27,678 bases of DNA from Aquimonas sp046318115 (lineage in GTDB: Bacteria > Pseudomonadota > Gammaproteobacteria > Xanthomonadales > Xanthomonadaceae), in contig JBKCVA010000173.1 of assembly GCA_046318115.1 (NCBI GenBank), positions 1 through 27,678 on the forward strand. The letters run 5' to 3'. The position numbers were made by a program, and so were the translations under genes. Positions 16,034 to 23,553 of the stretch are shown piece by piece (within the stretch, counting starts at the first letter, position 1; each line of letters starts with the position of its first letter). The notes under the pieces were generated by a model. It was not told where the DNA came from and ran no database searches. It worked only from the letters and a program-made list of their open reading frames with translations.

Positions 16034-16281
16034 AACTCGATGCCGCGGTGGGCCTGGCGGCGCTGCTCGCGCAGCACGGCTTCAAGATCGATATCGGTCC
16101 CGTAGCTCTGGCTGAGTCGCGCCTAAAAGCTCGCGGCCGGCTCACGGCCTGCCTGGGCGGCCTCGTAGGCTTCCAGCGCGCGCTCGACCACTTCGGCCAC
16201 CGTGCGCTGCTCGCGCCGCGCCAGCCGATGCGCCAGATCGCGCGCCCGGGCGCTGCGCACGGAGAGTTGGGGCTCGGCCAT
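16030..16281 (-). pseudogene. VapB/FitA-like antitoxin with a premature amber stop
   Basis: The frame opens at ATG 16281 after a good GAGGA ribosome site and reads MAEPQLSVRSARARDL, a ribbon-helix-helix-like start with RTVAEVVERALEAYE. It meets TAG after 52 codons (16123-16125). In the same frame, without any shift, it continues as ARLSQSYGTDIDLEAV and ends RGIEL with a TGA overlapping the toxin GTG, as VapB-type antitoxins do. A single base change at a Tyr codon (SFY to SF-stop) explains it. The truncated product would keep DNA binding but lose the toxin-binding tail. Confidence 0.8.
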
Positions 16282-16488
16282 GGGGCTGTCCTCGTGCCTT
16301 GAGGCCTTGGAGGCTACGCTGCACGCCATCTGCCATCAAGATGGCTGCTCGGTCGTTTCGGCGATCGGCGGGTTCAGGCTGAAGCTGCGAAACGCGCTGC
16401 CGCCTTCAACCCCGGCGACTCGATCAGGCGCTGGACTCGGCCTCGTTGGCCACGCCGTTGGCTGAGCGGTCTGATTTAGGCACTGTTT

Positions 16489-16508
16489 ACAGTACTGATA
16501 ACAGTACT
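16489..16508. promoter_or_regulatory. Direct-repeat candidate operator before the Phd/YefM-PIN pair
   Basis: ACAGTACT occurs at 16489-16496 and 16501-16508, a 12-bp period, and each copy contains the palindrome AGTACT. It lies 45 bp before the antitoxin ATG, in an AT-richer patch that could also hold the promoter. Binding by the antitoxin is inferred from the usual autoregulation of such loci. Confidence 0.4.
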
Positions 16509-16552
16509 CTTCCGTGCTAGCCTGCCATCGCGACGCAACTGGAGATGCAGCG

Positions 16553-16825
16553 ATGGCCGACAACACCCTCACCAGCGCGGAGATCAAGCGGCACGGTCTG
16601 GCCGTGATCGAGGAGCGCCTGGCGCAGGGCCCGGTGCATCTGATGAAGCGCAACCGGCGCACGGCGGTAGTGCTGAGCGAAGCCGAGTACGCGCGCCTGC
16701 TGCAGGCCCAGCCCAAGGCCGTGCCCGGCCAGAGCGCGCTGCAATGGCTGCTGACACAGGCGCCGCAGGCCCAGCGCAGCCGCGCCGAGATCGATGCCGA
16801 GCTGGAGGTGGGGCGCGACTGGTGA
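16553..16825 (+). CDS. Phd/YefM-type antitoxin
   Basis: This encodes a 90-residue antitoxin. It starts MADNTLTSAEIKRHGLAVIE with a Phd/YefM-like N-terminal DNA-binding fold, has RNRRTAVVLSEAEYARLL as the central motif and ends in a charged tail (RAEIDAELEVGRDW) that would wrap the toxin. GGAG 8 nt before ATG 16553 supports the start; a longer frame from 16514 lacks this. The stop TGA overlaps the GTG of the PIN gene by translational coupling. A decayed near-copy lies at 20418-20594. Confidence 0.85.
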   Translation: MADNTLTSAEIKRHGLAVIEERLAQGPVHLMKRNRRTAVVLSEAEYARLLQAQPKAVPGQSALQWLLTQAPQAQRSRAEIDAELEVGRDW

Positions 16826-17229
16826 TCGCCTTTCTCGATGCCAACGCGCTGATCTATCTGATCGAGGGCGAGGCCGCGCTGGCCGCGAGCGTGCGCGCAA
16901 AGCTGCAGGCGCTGGCCGCCGCGCATCCCGATCTGCGCATCGCGCTCAGCCGACTGAGCTGGCTGGAGTGCCGCGTGGGGCCCATCAAAGCCGGCTCGCC
17001 CGAACGCCTCGCGCGCTTTGATTCCTTCTTCCAGCAGCCAGATCTGATCTGGCTGGAACTCGAACGCAGCGTGGTGGAACTCGCCACCGAGCTGCGCGGG
17101 CGCCTGGGCCTGCGCACGCCCGACGCCCTGCAGGCCGCCTGCTGTCTGCAGTTGGGGCGTGAGCACGTGATGCTGACGGGCGATGGTGGTTTTGCGCGTG
17201 TTGAGGGTTTGAAAGTCGACTGGCTCTGA
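16822..17229 (+). CDS. PIN-domain ribonuclease toxin
   Basis: This encodes a 135-residue PIN-fold protein. Acidic residues expected of the active site are all present: Asp6 in AFLDANALIYLIE, Glu49 in SWLECRVGP, Asp101 in RTPDALQAA and Asp121 in LTGDGGF. The GTG start at 16822 overlaps the antitoxin stop. VapC-like RNase activity on tRNA or rRNA is inferred from the family; the target is not known. The same gene pair is present as a broken copy near 20.6 kb, which shows how it decays. Confidence 0.88.
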   Translation: MIAFLDANALIYLIEGEAALAASVRAKLQALAAAHPDLRIALSRLSWLECRVGPIKAGSPERLARFDSFFQQPDLIWLELERSVVELATELRGRLGLRTPDALQAACCLQLGREHVMLTGDGGFARVEGLKVDWL

Positions 17230-17264
17230 CCGCTGCAGCTGCAACTGCGCAGGCAACAGGCAAT

Positions 17265-17287
17265 GGGGTCAGTTCCAGCTTCGTAGC
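17265..17287 (+). repeat. GGGGTCAG-type repeat with AGCTTCGTAGC extension, copy 1
   Basis: GGGGTCAG is followed by a few variable bases and AGCTTCGTAGC. The same compound repeat is at 18249-18271 and 22547-22569. It lies between two convergent toxin genes (17229 and 17357). The surrounding bases to about 17440 also resemble 22544-22722. Confidence 0.7.
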
Positions 17288-17356
17288 ATCCGCGCCCCGG
17301 CTCACAGATCTTGCGCCTGTCAGCGATCCCGAGCCGGTCCGCTGTCAGCATCCCCC

Positions 17357-17788
17357 TCAAAGCCCCGCATGCTTGGCCCAGAAGTCAGCAGGCGTGATGA
17401 TCGGGTGCCTGTCGGCCAACACGAGCAAGTCCTTGTCGCCCGTGATCAGGTAGTCGGCAGCGCTGGTTTGCAGCGCCGTCAGCAGGGTGCCGAGCACGTC
17501 CTGGTCCTTCGGGTCTCGCAGGTCCGGTGTGCTGCTCGTGGCGGGCTCGATCACCTCCGCCTGGATCGACAGCGCATCCACCAGATCATCGATCTCACTC
17601 GCGCTCAGTCCATGCCGATGCGCCAGCTTGGCCAGCACGCAACGCAGCTCGCTGAGGATGTCGTCAGACAGCAGCACCTCGATCGAACCGTGCCGCCACG
17701 CCGCGAGGATCTTGCCCGGCACGCTGGCCGGGTAGGCGATGCCGGACAGCAGGACGGTGGTGTCGAGCACCACACGCAGCGTCGCCAC
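17357..17788 (-). CDS. PIN-family toxin (COG1569-like)
   Basis: This encodes a 143-residue PIN-fold toxin of the type annotated as a putative TA toxin component. Acidic motifs are VVLDTTVLLSG (Asp9), ILSELR (Glu47), DPKDQDVL (Asp92-Asp97) and YLITGDKDLL (Asp118), with the usual tail TPADFWAKHAG. It starts at a GTG at 17788, only 5 nt after the antitoxin stop. The 3' end of a similar gene persists as a fragment at 22637-22722. Confidence 0.87.
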   Translation of the reverse strand: MATLRVVLDTTVLLSGIAYPASVPGKILAAWRHGSIEVLLSDDILSELRCVLAKLAHRHGLSASEIDDLVDALSIQAEVIEPATSSTPDLRDPKDQDVLGTLLTALQTSAADYLITGDKDLLVLADRHPIITPADFWAKHAGL

Positions 17789-17793
17789 GCGGC

Positions 17794-18075
17794 TCAGCCT
17801 TGGGCGCTGGTGGCGCGGGCATCGCGAACGGCGGCCTCGATCTCGGCCATGCCGTCGGCCTCCGGTAGCGGCGCAAAGCCCGCCTCGATACGCGCCGACA
17901 GAGCATCAAAGCGCGCCTGCATGCGGCGGATGCGGGCGAACAGCCGTGCGTCGACGAGGGCGGCGACGGGCTTGCCGTCCTTGTTGATGACGATGCTGTC
18001 GTGTCGGTATTGCACCTGGTTCAGCATTTCGCCGAGGTTCTGGCGGAAGGCGACGGCGCTGGTTTCGGTGATCAT
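17794..18075 (-). CDS. Phd/YefM-family antitoxin
   Basis: This encodes a 93-residue antitoxin paired with the PIN toxin 5 bp downstream. The N-terminus (ITETSAVAFRQNLGEMLNQV) and the strand DSIVINKDGKPVAALVDARLF are classic Phd/YefM, and the C-terminus is acidic and helical. The ATG at 18075 was chosen over a frame reaching 18174 because GGGAG lies 7 nt upstream and the shorter product matches the family. A palindrome 24 bp upstream is a likely operator. Confidence 0.9.
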   Translation of the reverse strand: MITETSAVAFRQNLGEMLNQVQYRHDSIVINKDGKPVAALVDARLFARIRRMQARFDALSARIEAGFAPLPEADGMAEIEAAVRDARATSAQG

Positions 18076-18098
18076 GGCGGGCTCCCGATGAATCGATA

Positions 18099-18113
18099 TG
18101 ACCAGTATGGTCA
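18099..18113 (-). promoter_or_regulatory. Palindromic candidate operator of the 17.4-18.1 kb TA pair
   Basis: TGACCA-GTA-TGGTCA is a perfect 6-bp inverted repeat with a 3-bp centre, in an AT-richer patch (ATATGACC...GGTCAATAT), 24 bp upstream of the antitoxin ATG. Autoregulation by the antitoxin-toxin complex is the usual scheme for Phd/YefM loci and is inferred here. Confidence 0.5.
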
Positions 18114-18220
18114 ATATGCTCTTGGGATCAAGACTGGCGCCCGAAGATCCGGAGCGGCTGTCGTCTTTGGGCATCCGAAGCGCGGCTCCGCCGAGGAGTC
18201 GCCAGTTCCAGACCTGTCTC

Positions 18221-18271
18221 GCCAGGGAGGCGCCGCCAGGGAGGCGCCGGGGTCAGGTCTAGCTTCGTAGC
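18221..18271 (+). repeat. 14-bp tandem duplication abutting GGGGTCAGGT repeat copy 2
   Basis: GCCAGGGAGGCGCC occurs twice head to tail (18221-18234, 18235-18248), directly followed by the GGGGTCAGGT...AGCTTCGTAGC compound repeat (18249-18271). The remaining space between 18114 and 18500 holds no gene I can support. Confidence 0.7.
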
Positions 18272-18500
18272 AACGGCGCGGCTTCTCCCGTAGGCGACCG
18301 CCCGACGCGACTCTGCTGTCCCTGAAGCCTCCTCGCGCCGCCCCCGACGGCTGATCGGCCCGCCCTGGGGGATCGACAAACGGTTGCGGCGGCGCATCGC
18401 ATCGTCGAGGCAGCGCGCTGGCGGCTTGCCATCGAGGGCTGAAGGCCGCGCCGTGGGCGCTGCTATCCTGTCGCCCCTCCGTTGCGAATGTTCACTTTCC

Positions 18501-20165
18501 ATGTCTGCCCGACTGTTCTGCCGTTCCTGTTCCATCGCTCTGATTCTGGCTGCCGCACTTGGCGGTACTGCGTCCGCTCGGCCGCCACTGGCCTATGCCC
18601 CAGCCGATACGCCCTACGTGTTTGGCGCCATCGATCCGCCGTCGGTTGCGATCTCCGATGCTTGGATCGCCCGCGATGACGCGCTGCCCCGGATGTACGC
18701 ACCGATGCTGCGCGAGTGGCTGGGGGCCGCGGCCGACACCGGCGCCGACAACAAGCAGCAGCGCGCCCTGTTGAAGGCGATCAATGCGGAAGTCGAAACC
18801 CGCGGCCTGGGCGAATTGATGGAGCGCTGGGGTCTGTCGAGACAGCCGCGTGCAGCGCTGTTCGGGCTGGGTCTTCTGCCGGTGGCGCGGGTCGAACTTG
18901 CTGATGCCGAGCGTTTCCGCGAAGCCTTTCTGCGCTTCATCCGCAGCGCGGGGATGCAGATGCAGCTGCAGAGCGCCGAAGTTGACGGCCAGACCTACTG
19001 GCTGTTGAGACCGAACACCTCGGAGAACAGCCTGCTGCTGGCACTGCACGACGGCCAGCTGGTGCTGAGCCTGCTGCCGCGCAGCGCGACCGCCACAGTG
19101 CTGCGCGCCGTGTTGGGCCTTGATCCTCCGGCCGAATCGGTGCTCGACGCTGGCAGCCTGCAGGCGCTGAACGCGCGTCTTGGCCTGCTGCCGCAGGGCT
19201 CTGGGTACCTCGACTCGGCGCGTCTGTGGGCCCTGATCAGCGGCGCGGCGCAAGGCCCGCAGGCAGCGCTGATGGCTGAGCTCGGCTGGACCCCGCCGAG
19301 CGAGATTTCCGCCGCCTGCGAAGCGCAGGCGCAGGACTTGATCGAGAGCTGGCCACGCATGGCCGCCGGCTATGCGGCGATCGACGAGCGCGGCTATCGG
19401 CTGCGCTATCTGCTGGAAGCCAAGCCCGCCCTGGTCAAGAAACTGCACACCCTGCAGGCGCCGCTGATCGCCGCCGCGGATGCCGATGCCGCTGGCGCGC
19501 GCCTGGCGCTGAGCTTGCGCAGCGATCGGCTGATCACCCTGATCAACTCCTGGGGCGGTGCCTTGAGCGGCGAGTGCGTCGGCAGCATGCTCTCGGCACT
19601 CAAGCTGGCCGAGCTCAGCAGCGCGCTCAACAACCCGGTGGCCGCCGGGCTGGCCCAGCACCTGCCGAGCGTGCATGCGCAGATCGACCATCTGAGCTGG
19701 CCGGACGGTGACACGCCGCTGGAACTGCAGGCCAGTCTGCAGGGCTACACGCCGGACCTCGCGGCGCTGCTGGCCGACATCGCCACACAGGACCCAAGCT
19801 TTCCGGCCGACCTCCAGCCGGGCGAACCCCCGCGTGCCATCGACCTACCTTCTGGCCTGCCCGGCGAAGCCAAAATGCACATCGCCGCCGGCACACAGGC
19901 GCTGGGCCTCGCGATTGGCGACCGCGCGGTGGCCGCACTGCCGACCCGACTGGCGTCAGCACCGAGCGCGCCCACCCTGCTGGAATTCGCCTACCGCGGC
20001 GCCTTCTATCAGTCGGTGATGGAGCAGGTCCTTGAGGGCCAGCCGGACACCGAGCCGATGCTGGCGCCCATCCGCCACCATGGGCAGACGCTGGACCGCG
20101 CCCTGTACAGCGTCGAAGTCAGCGAGTTCGGCCTGGAGTTCGTGGGCGAGCTCAAGTTCCACTGA
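18501..20165 (+). CDS. Secreted or periplasmic protein of unknown function
   Basis: This encodes 554 residues with a Sec-type signal peptide (positive SARLFCR, hydrophobic core IALILAAALGG, likely cut after about residue 25-27). The mature part is Ala/Leu-rich, begins PPLAYAPADTPYVFGAIDP, has only two cysteines (GECVG and SAACEA) and no membrane segment. The openings APADTPYVFG and later LELQASLQGYTPDLAALL recall periplasmic DUF3352-like proteins, but I am not sure. A longer frame from 18384 is rejected because ATG 18501 starts the signal peptide. It stands alone between two TA regions and has core-like GC content. Confidence 0.75.
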   Translation: MSARLFCRSCSIALILAAALGGTASARPPLAYAPADTPYVFGAIDPPSVAISDAWIARDDALPRMYAPMLREWLGAAADTGADNKQQRALLKAINAEVETRGLGELMERWGLSRQPRAALFGLGLLPVARVELADAERFREAFLRFIRSAGMQMQLQSAEVDGQTYWLLRPNTSENSLLLALHDGQLVLSLLPRSATATVLRAVLGLDPPAESVLDAGSLQALNARLGLLPQGSGYLDSARLWALISGAAQGPQAALMAELGWTPPSEISAACEAQAQDLIESWPRMAAGYAAIDERGYRLRYLLEAKPALVKKLHTLQAPLIAAADADAAGARLALSLRSDRLITLINSWGGALSGECVGSMLSALKLAELSSALNNPVAAGLAQHLPSVHAQIDHLSWPDGDTPLELQASLQGYTPDLAALLADIATQDPSFPADLQPGEPPRAIDLPSGLPGEAKMHIAAGTQALGLAIGDRAVAALPTRLASAPSAPTLLEFAYRGAFYQSVMEQVLEGQPDTEPMLAPIRHHGQTLDRALYSVEVSEFGLEFVGELKFH

Positions 20166-20232
20166 GCCGCACGATCGGTTCGGGCATCTGTTGGAAGACC
20201 TGCGATCACTTCGAAGTAGAGCCGCTGGTCTC

Positions 20233-20334
20233 CCCTCTCCCCTCGTGGGAAGCAAAGGTGGGCGCTTGTCGGCTGCCGGTGGCAGCCGACGCCCGCCTGA
20301 GCCCCAGCGGAACGAGTGTGGTCAGGGGAGAGGG
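20233..20334. repeat. 102-bp nested palindromic element upstream of a decayed TA pair
   Basis: The outer arms CCCTCTCCCCT (20233-20243) and AGGGGAGAGGG (20324-20334) are perfect 11-bp inverted repeats. Inside, GTCGGCTGCC (20268-20277) and GGCAGCCGAC (20281-20290) form a 10-bp stem with a 3-nt loop. A further copy of GTCGGCTGCC lies at about 20404, next to where antitoxin homology begins. This looks like a non-coding mobile repeat; the rest of 20166-20417 holds nothing else recognisable. Confidence 0.65.
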
Positions 20335-20417
20335 CGATGAAGCTTGCCGCGAGGCTTGCCCCCTCTCGCCAACCTTCCCTCGCTTCGCTCGGGCCGCGAA
20401 GAGTGTCGGCTGCCACC

Positions 20418-20594
20418 GGCAGGCGGCGCGCGGCGGTGGTTCTGAGCGAGGCCGAGTACGCGCGCCTGCTGCAGGCACAACCCAAGCCCGTGCCCGGCCA
20501 GAGCGCGCTGCAGTGGCTGCTGACCCAGGCGCCGAAGGTCCAACGCAGCCGCGCCGAGATCGATGCCGAGCTGGAGGCAGGGCGCGACGGGAGA
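20418..20594 (+). pseudogene. 5'-truncated Phd/YefM antitoxin remnant
   Basis: The frame reads RRRAAVVLSEAEYARLL through RSRAEIDAELEAGRD and matches the last two thirds of the intact antitoxin at 16553-16825 almost residue for residue. The N-terminal third is missing and is replaced by repeat sequence. The expected stop is AGA (20592-20594) instead of TGA, so the frame runs on. Confidence 0.8.
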
Positions 20595-20984
20595 TCGCCT
20601 TGCTCGATGCCAAGGCGTCGCTCTATCTGATCGAGGGTGAGGCAGCGCTGGCCGCGAGCGTCCGCGCGAAGCTGCAGGCGCTGGCCGCCACGCATCGCGA
20701 TCTGCGGGCTGAGCTGGCTGGAGCGCCGCGTGGGGCCCAACATGGCCGGCTCGCCCGAACGCCTCGCTCGCCTTGAGGCCTTCTTCCAGCAGCCGGATCT
20801 GATCTGGCTGGAACTAGAACGCAGCGTGGTCGAACTCGCCACGGAGCTGCGCGTGCGCCTCGGCCTGCGCACGCCCGACGCCCTGCAGGCTGCCTGCTGT
20901 CCGCAGTTGGGTCCTGGGCACGTGATGCTCACGGGCGATCGCGGCTTCGCACGCGTGGAGGGTTTGAACATCGACTGGGCCTGA
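20591..20984 (+). pseudogene. Frameshifted PIN toxin remnant
   Basis: This is a near-copy of the toxin at 16822-17229. The GTG start is GAG here (20591-20593). It reads EIALLDAKASLYLIEGEAAL, then loses 14 bp relative to the intact gene at about 20706, shifting frame, and continues as SWLERRVGPNMAGSPERL to RVEGLNIDWA with a stop at 20984. The second part keeps the Asp motifs (RTPDALQAA, LTGDRGF). It has no start, a frameshift and a Lys/Ala change after Asp, so it is not functional. Confidence 0.85.
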
Positions 20985-21087
20985 TCGCTCCAGCGGCCAG
21001 TAAGCGATGCCTGCAATAGCTTCAGTGGCAACGCATCGCGACACCCAGCGCCGCCATGGAGCCGCCAGCGCGCCCCTGCCCGCGAAG

Positions 21088-21114
21088 CCGCCACGTTCCG
21101 CGTCGCCAGCGGCG
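21088..21114 (-). pseudogene. 27-bp fragment resembling the VapC/FitB toxin 3' region
   Basis: The stretch matches 15668-15694 with one mismatch and would encode PLATRNVA on the minus strand, the last PIN strand of the toxin at 15620-16033. It may be a trace of another lost toxin gene. The match is short and GC-rich, so chance is not excluded. Confidence 0.4.
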
Positions 21115-21133
21115 ACGCGTCGCCCTCAGCGGC

Positions 21134-22477
21134 TCAGTCGCCTCCGCAACCACCGCAGCTTGAACCGCTCCCGTTCGAACCGCTGTCGGAGCCGCTCGAA
21201 CCGCCACCGTCGCCGCTGGAAGGGGGATGCCGCAGCTCGTGGTAGCCGGCCAGCGCGGTACCCGCCAGCACGCCGGTGCCGACCAGTGCCACCGCCAGCG
21301 CCAGTTGCCCTTTGGGCGGCGCGCGCAGAGTCAGCGCGTGTCGCGCCCTCTGCGCCTTCAGGAGATCGCGGCCAGCGCGGGTGATGCCCGGCCGCTTGAA
21401 GTGGAACAGCAGCGCAGCGATGACGGTCGCGATCACGAGAAACACCAGCAAGGCGACCGGTCGATCGCGCAGCAGGCCGATCGCGATTTTGGCGGCACCA
21501 AAGCCGCCGAGCAGCCACAGCGGCAGCGCACTGCGGAGGGCGATGCGACGGGCCTCTTGCGGCACATACCAGCCACCGTGTCGAACCAGTGCTTCGCGTA
21601 CCTGCTGGACTGGCAGGGACTTTTCAGCGCGCTTCCAGTGCGCGGGCTTGGCACACAGGCTTGGCAGCAGCGTGCGGAGCAGGGCGTCGTCGGGTTCGTC
21701 CGGCCGCTGTCGTACGAACCTGTGATTTTCGGCATCCCAGCCGATGAAGCTGTCTTCGTGAAGCTGGGCGGCGGCGGCATCTATGACTCCGCGTGGCCCG
21801 TCGCGCAGATAGGCGAGCTGCCAAAACGAGGGCTCGCCTGGGGCGAAGCCGCGTGCGGAATCACGCTGCCAGCGATGCCAAAGGCGCCAGCCGCTGCTCA
21901 CAACCAGGCAAACCCCCAGCAGCATCAGATACAGCGAAAGGAAGTCTGGGCCACGCCAGTCGAGTGGCCCCGGATAGGCCAGCGCCGCGGCCGGCACTAA
22001 GCCCAACAGTGCCGCGCGCCAAGCCCAGCGGACGCGGCCGTCGCGGCCCTTCGGCGTCGCCCAGGCCGGCCACCACTCCGACGCGGGCGTACCGAACTCG
22101 GACGCATAGGTCTGCAAGGTCTCCGCATAGGCGTCGCGCAGCGCTTCACGCTCGCCGGGCAGGCCCCGCGCTGGCTGATGGTGCAGAGCGAAGCCCAGTC
22201 GCCGCGGACAGAAGTCCTCCCAGTAGTCCCGCGTCCAGGTCAAATGCAGGTGCCAGACCTCGTCCACCGCGGCGCTGGGCACGGCGCGGCCGCCCAGCCG
22301 CGCAGCGACTGCACAAAAGCGCAGATACTCGCCAATGGCACGCTCGCAGCGTCCGGGATTCCAGCCAGTCCGTTCGCCAAGCTGCGCACGAAAGCGCCGC
22401 TGCAAGGCCGGGTCGTCCTCGGCCCAAGCGAGAACGCGCGCCGTGCGAGCGCAGTCGACGGGTGCAAGCTCGGTCAT
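21134..22477 (-). CDS. TIGR04222-like membrane protein with a Gly/Ser/Cys tail
   Basis: This encodes a 447-residue protein. A soluble N-terminal domain contains the pattern F.AQLGERTGW, VDEVWHLHLTWTRDYW (about 73-88) and GLPGEREALRDAY, typical of TIGR04222 (glycine-rich-domain-like) proteins. Membrane segments follow at about 152-170, 182-200, 320-336, 342-362 and 390-410. The C-terminus is a low-complexity Gly/Ser stretch ending SSCGGCGGD. The ATG at 22477 has AGAGGG 8 nt upstream; a longer frame from 22528 lacks this. Function is unknown; the tail recalls membrane proteins ending in Gly-Cys-rich clusters. It sits between TA remnants on both sides. Confidence 0.78.
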   Translation of the reverse strand: MTELAPVDCARTARVLAWAEDDPALQRRFRAQLGERTGWNPGRCERAIGEYLRFCAVAARLGGRAVPSAAVDEVWHLHLTWTRDYWEDFCPRRLGFALHHQPARGLPGEREALRDAYAETLQTYASEFGTPASEWWPAWATPKGRDGRVRWAWRAALLGLVPAAALAYPGPLDWRGPDFLSLYLMLLGVCLVVSSGWRLWHRWQRDSARGFAPGEPSFWQLAYLRDGPRGVIDAAAAQLHEDSFIGWDAENHRFVRQRPDEPDDALLRTLLPSLCAKPAHWKRAEKSLPVQQVREALVRHGGWYVPQEARRIALRSALPLWLLGGFGAAKIAIGLLRDRPVALLVFLVIATVIAALLFHFKRPGITRAGRDLLKAQRARHALTLRAPPKGQLALAVALVGTGVLAGTALAGYHELRHPPSSGDGGGSSGSDSGSNGSGSSCGGCGGD

Positions 22478-22546
22478 GAACGCGCCCTCTGAAACGACCA
22501 GGCGACAGCGTGAATCAGTTGCATGCATCCTGCCACCGCGGGCGAT

Positions 22547-22569
22547 GGGGCCAGGTTTAGCTTCGTAGC
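22547..22569 (+). repeat. GGGGCCAGGT...AGCTTCGTAGC repeat, copy 3
   Basis: This is the same compound repeat as at 17265 and 18249, with one change in the first core (GGGGCCAGG). The following 110 bp also resemble 17290-17356, running into a toxin gene fragment, so repeat plus toxin end were copied as a block. The rest of 22478-22887 contains that fragment and the TetR upstream region. Confidence 0.65.
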
Positions 22570-22636
22570 GTCCGCCACCCGGTTCACAGACAGCGCACCT
22601 GTCGGCGATCCCGAGCCGGTCCGCTGTCGCCCCCCC

Positions 22637-22722
22637 TCACAGCCCCGCATGCTTCGCCCAGACGTCCGCAGGCGCGAGGATCGGCCGGCGTTCGGCGAGC
22701 GCGAGTGTCTCGCCAGCGTCCA
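22637..22722 (-). pseudogene. 3' fragment of a PIN toxin gene
   Basis: Read on the minus strand it encodes LALAERRPILAPADVWAKHAGL-type sequence with a stop at 22637-22639, matching the C-terminus of the toxin at 17357-17788 (LVLADRHPIITPADFWAKHAGL region). The rest of the gene is missing and no antitoxin is present. The homology extends downstream into repeat copy 3. Confidence 0.75.
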
Positions 22723-22844
22723 CAACCCCAGCCGGTGCGAGCACGGAAAACGGAACACGAGCGTGGCGCAAGGGCATCCGTAGAGCGTCCACACCCCGCG
22801 CCGGGCGAGCCCGCCGCCGGCACTTGCTGCCGCAGCTCGATAAC

Positions 22845-22882
22845 CATACGATGCCTGAAATCAGACGCCGTATGCTTCAGGC
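22845..22882. promoter_or_regulatory. Interleaved inverted repeats upstream of the TetR gene
   Basis: CATACG (22845-22850) pairs with CGTATG (22869-22874), and GCCTGAA (22853-22859) pairs with TTCAGGC (22876-22882). They end 5 bp before the ATG at 22888. Such symmetry next to a TetR gene is the usual place for its own operator; binding is inferred. Confidence 0.45.
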
Positions 22883-22887
22883 TGCCC

Positions 22888-23553
22888 ATGCGCCCCTCCC
22901 CCGCTTCCACCACAACCAAGCGCCCCGGAAAGCGCGAGCGCACCGCCGCGCACTTGTCGGCCACGGCCTTCCGTCTGTTCGAGGCGCAGGGCTTCGATGC
23001 CGTGACGATGGAGCAGATCGCCGCCGAAGCCGGGGTCGCCAAGGCCACGCTGTACGACCATTTCCCGGTCAAGGAGGCGCTGCTCGCGCACCGGATGCGC
23101 GAAGACATCGCCGCGGGCATGCAGGAGCGCGCGGCCGCGCTCGCGGCCCATCCGACCTTCGAGTCGCGCATGCGCTACTTGCTCACGGAGTCGGCGCAGT
23201 GGAACAGCGCGCGCCGCGCCTATCTGCCGGCCTACCTGCGCTACCTCACCCGCCAGGCGCGCTATGGCGAGGGCGGCGCGCAGCCAGCCTCTGCGAAGGC
23301 CGCGCCGATCGACAACGGCACGCGCGGCATCCTCGCCGCGATGTTCGCCGCCGCGCAGCAGAGCGGTGAGATCGACCCGCGGCTCGATGTCGCGATGCTC
23401 GCGGCCAGCGTCGAGTACCTGCTGTTCGGTGCCGTGGCGGGCTGGCTCGAAGACCCGTCCATCGATCTGACGACACGCTTCCTCGCTGCCTTCGACCTGG
23501 CCCTGCACGGGATGGCGGCGCGCCCGAATTCGAAAGCCTCTGGAGCCCCCTGA
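22888..23553 (+). CDS. TetR-family transcriptional regulator
   Basis: This encodes a 221-residue repressor-type regulator. The N-terminal helix-turn-helix is clear: TAFRLFEAQGFDAVTMEQIA, then AGVAKATLYDHFPVKEALL (about residues 28-66). The C-terminal helical ligand-binding domain is unassigned. The ATG at 22888 (MRPSPAS) was chosen because the longer frame from 22705 runs through TA remnant sequence. The stop shares bases with the next start (TGATG at 23551-23555), so regulator and P450 are translationally coupled and form one operon. It probably represses its own operon and responds to a P450 substrate or related hydrophobic molecule. Confidence 0.92.
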   Translation: MRPSPASTTTKRPGKRERTAAHLSATAFRLFEAQGFDAVTMEQIAAEAGVAKATLYDHFPVKEALLAHRMREDIAAGMQERAAALAAHPTFESRMRYLLTESAQWNSARRAYLPAYLRYLTRQARYGEGGAQPASAKAAPIDNGTRGILAAMFAAAQQSGEIDPRLDVAMLAASVEYLLFGAVAGWLEDPSIDLTTRFLAAFDLALHGMAARPNSKASGAP

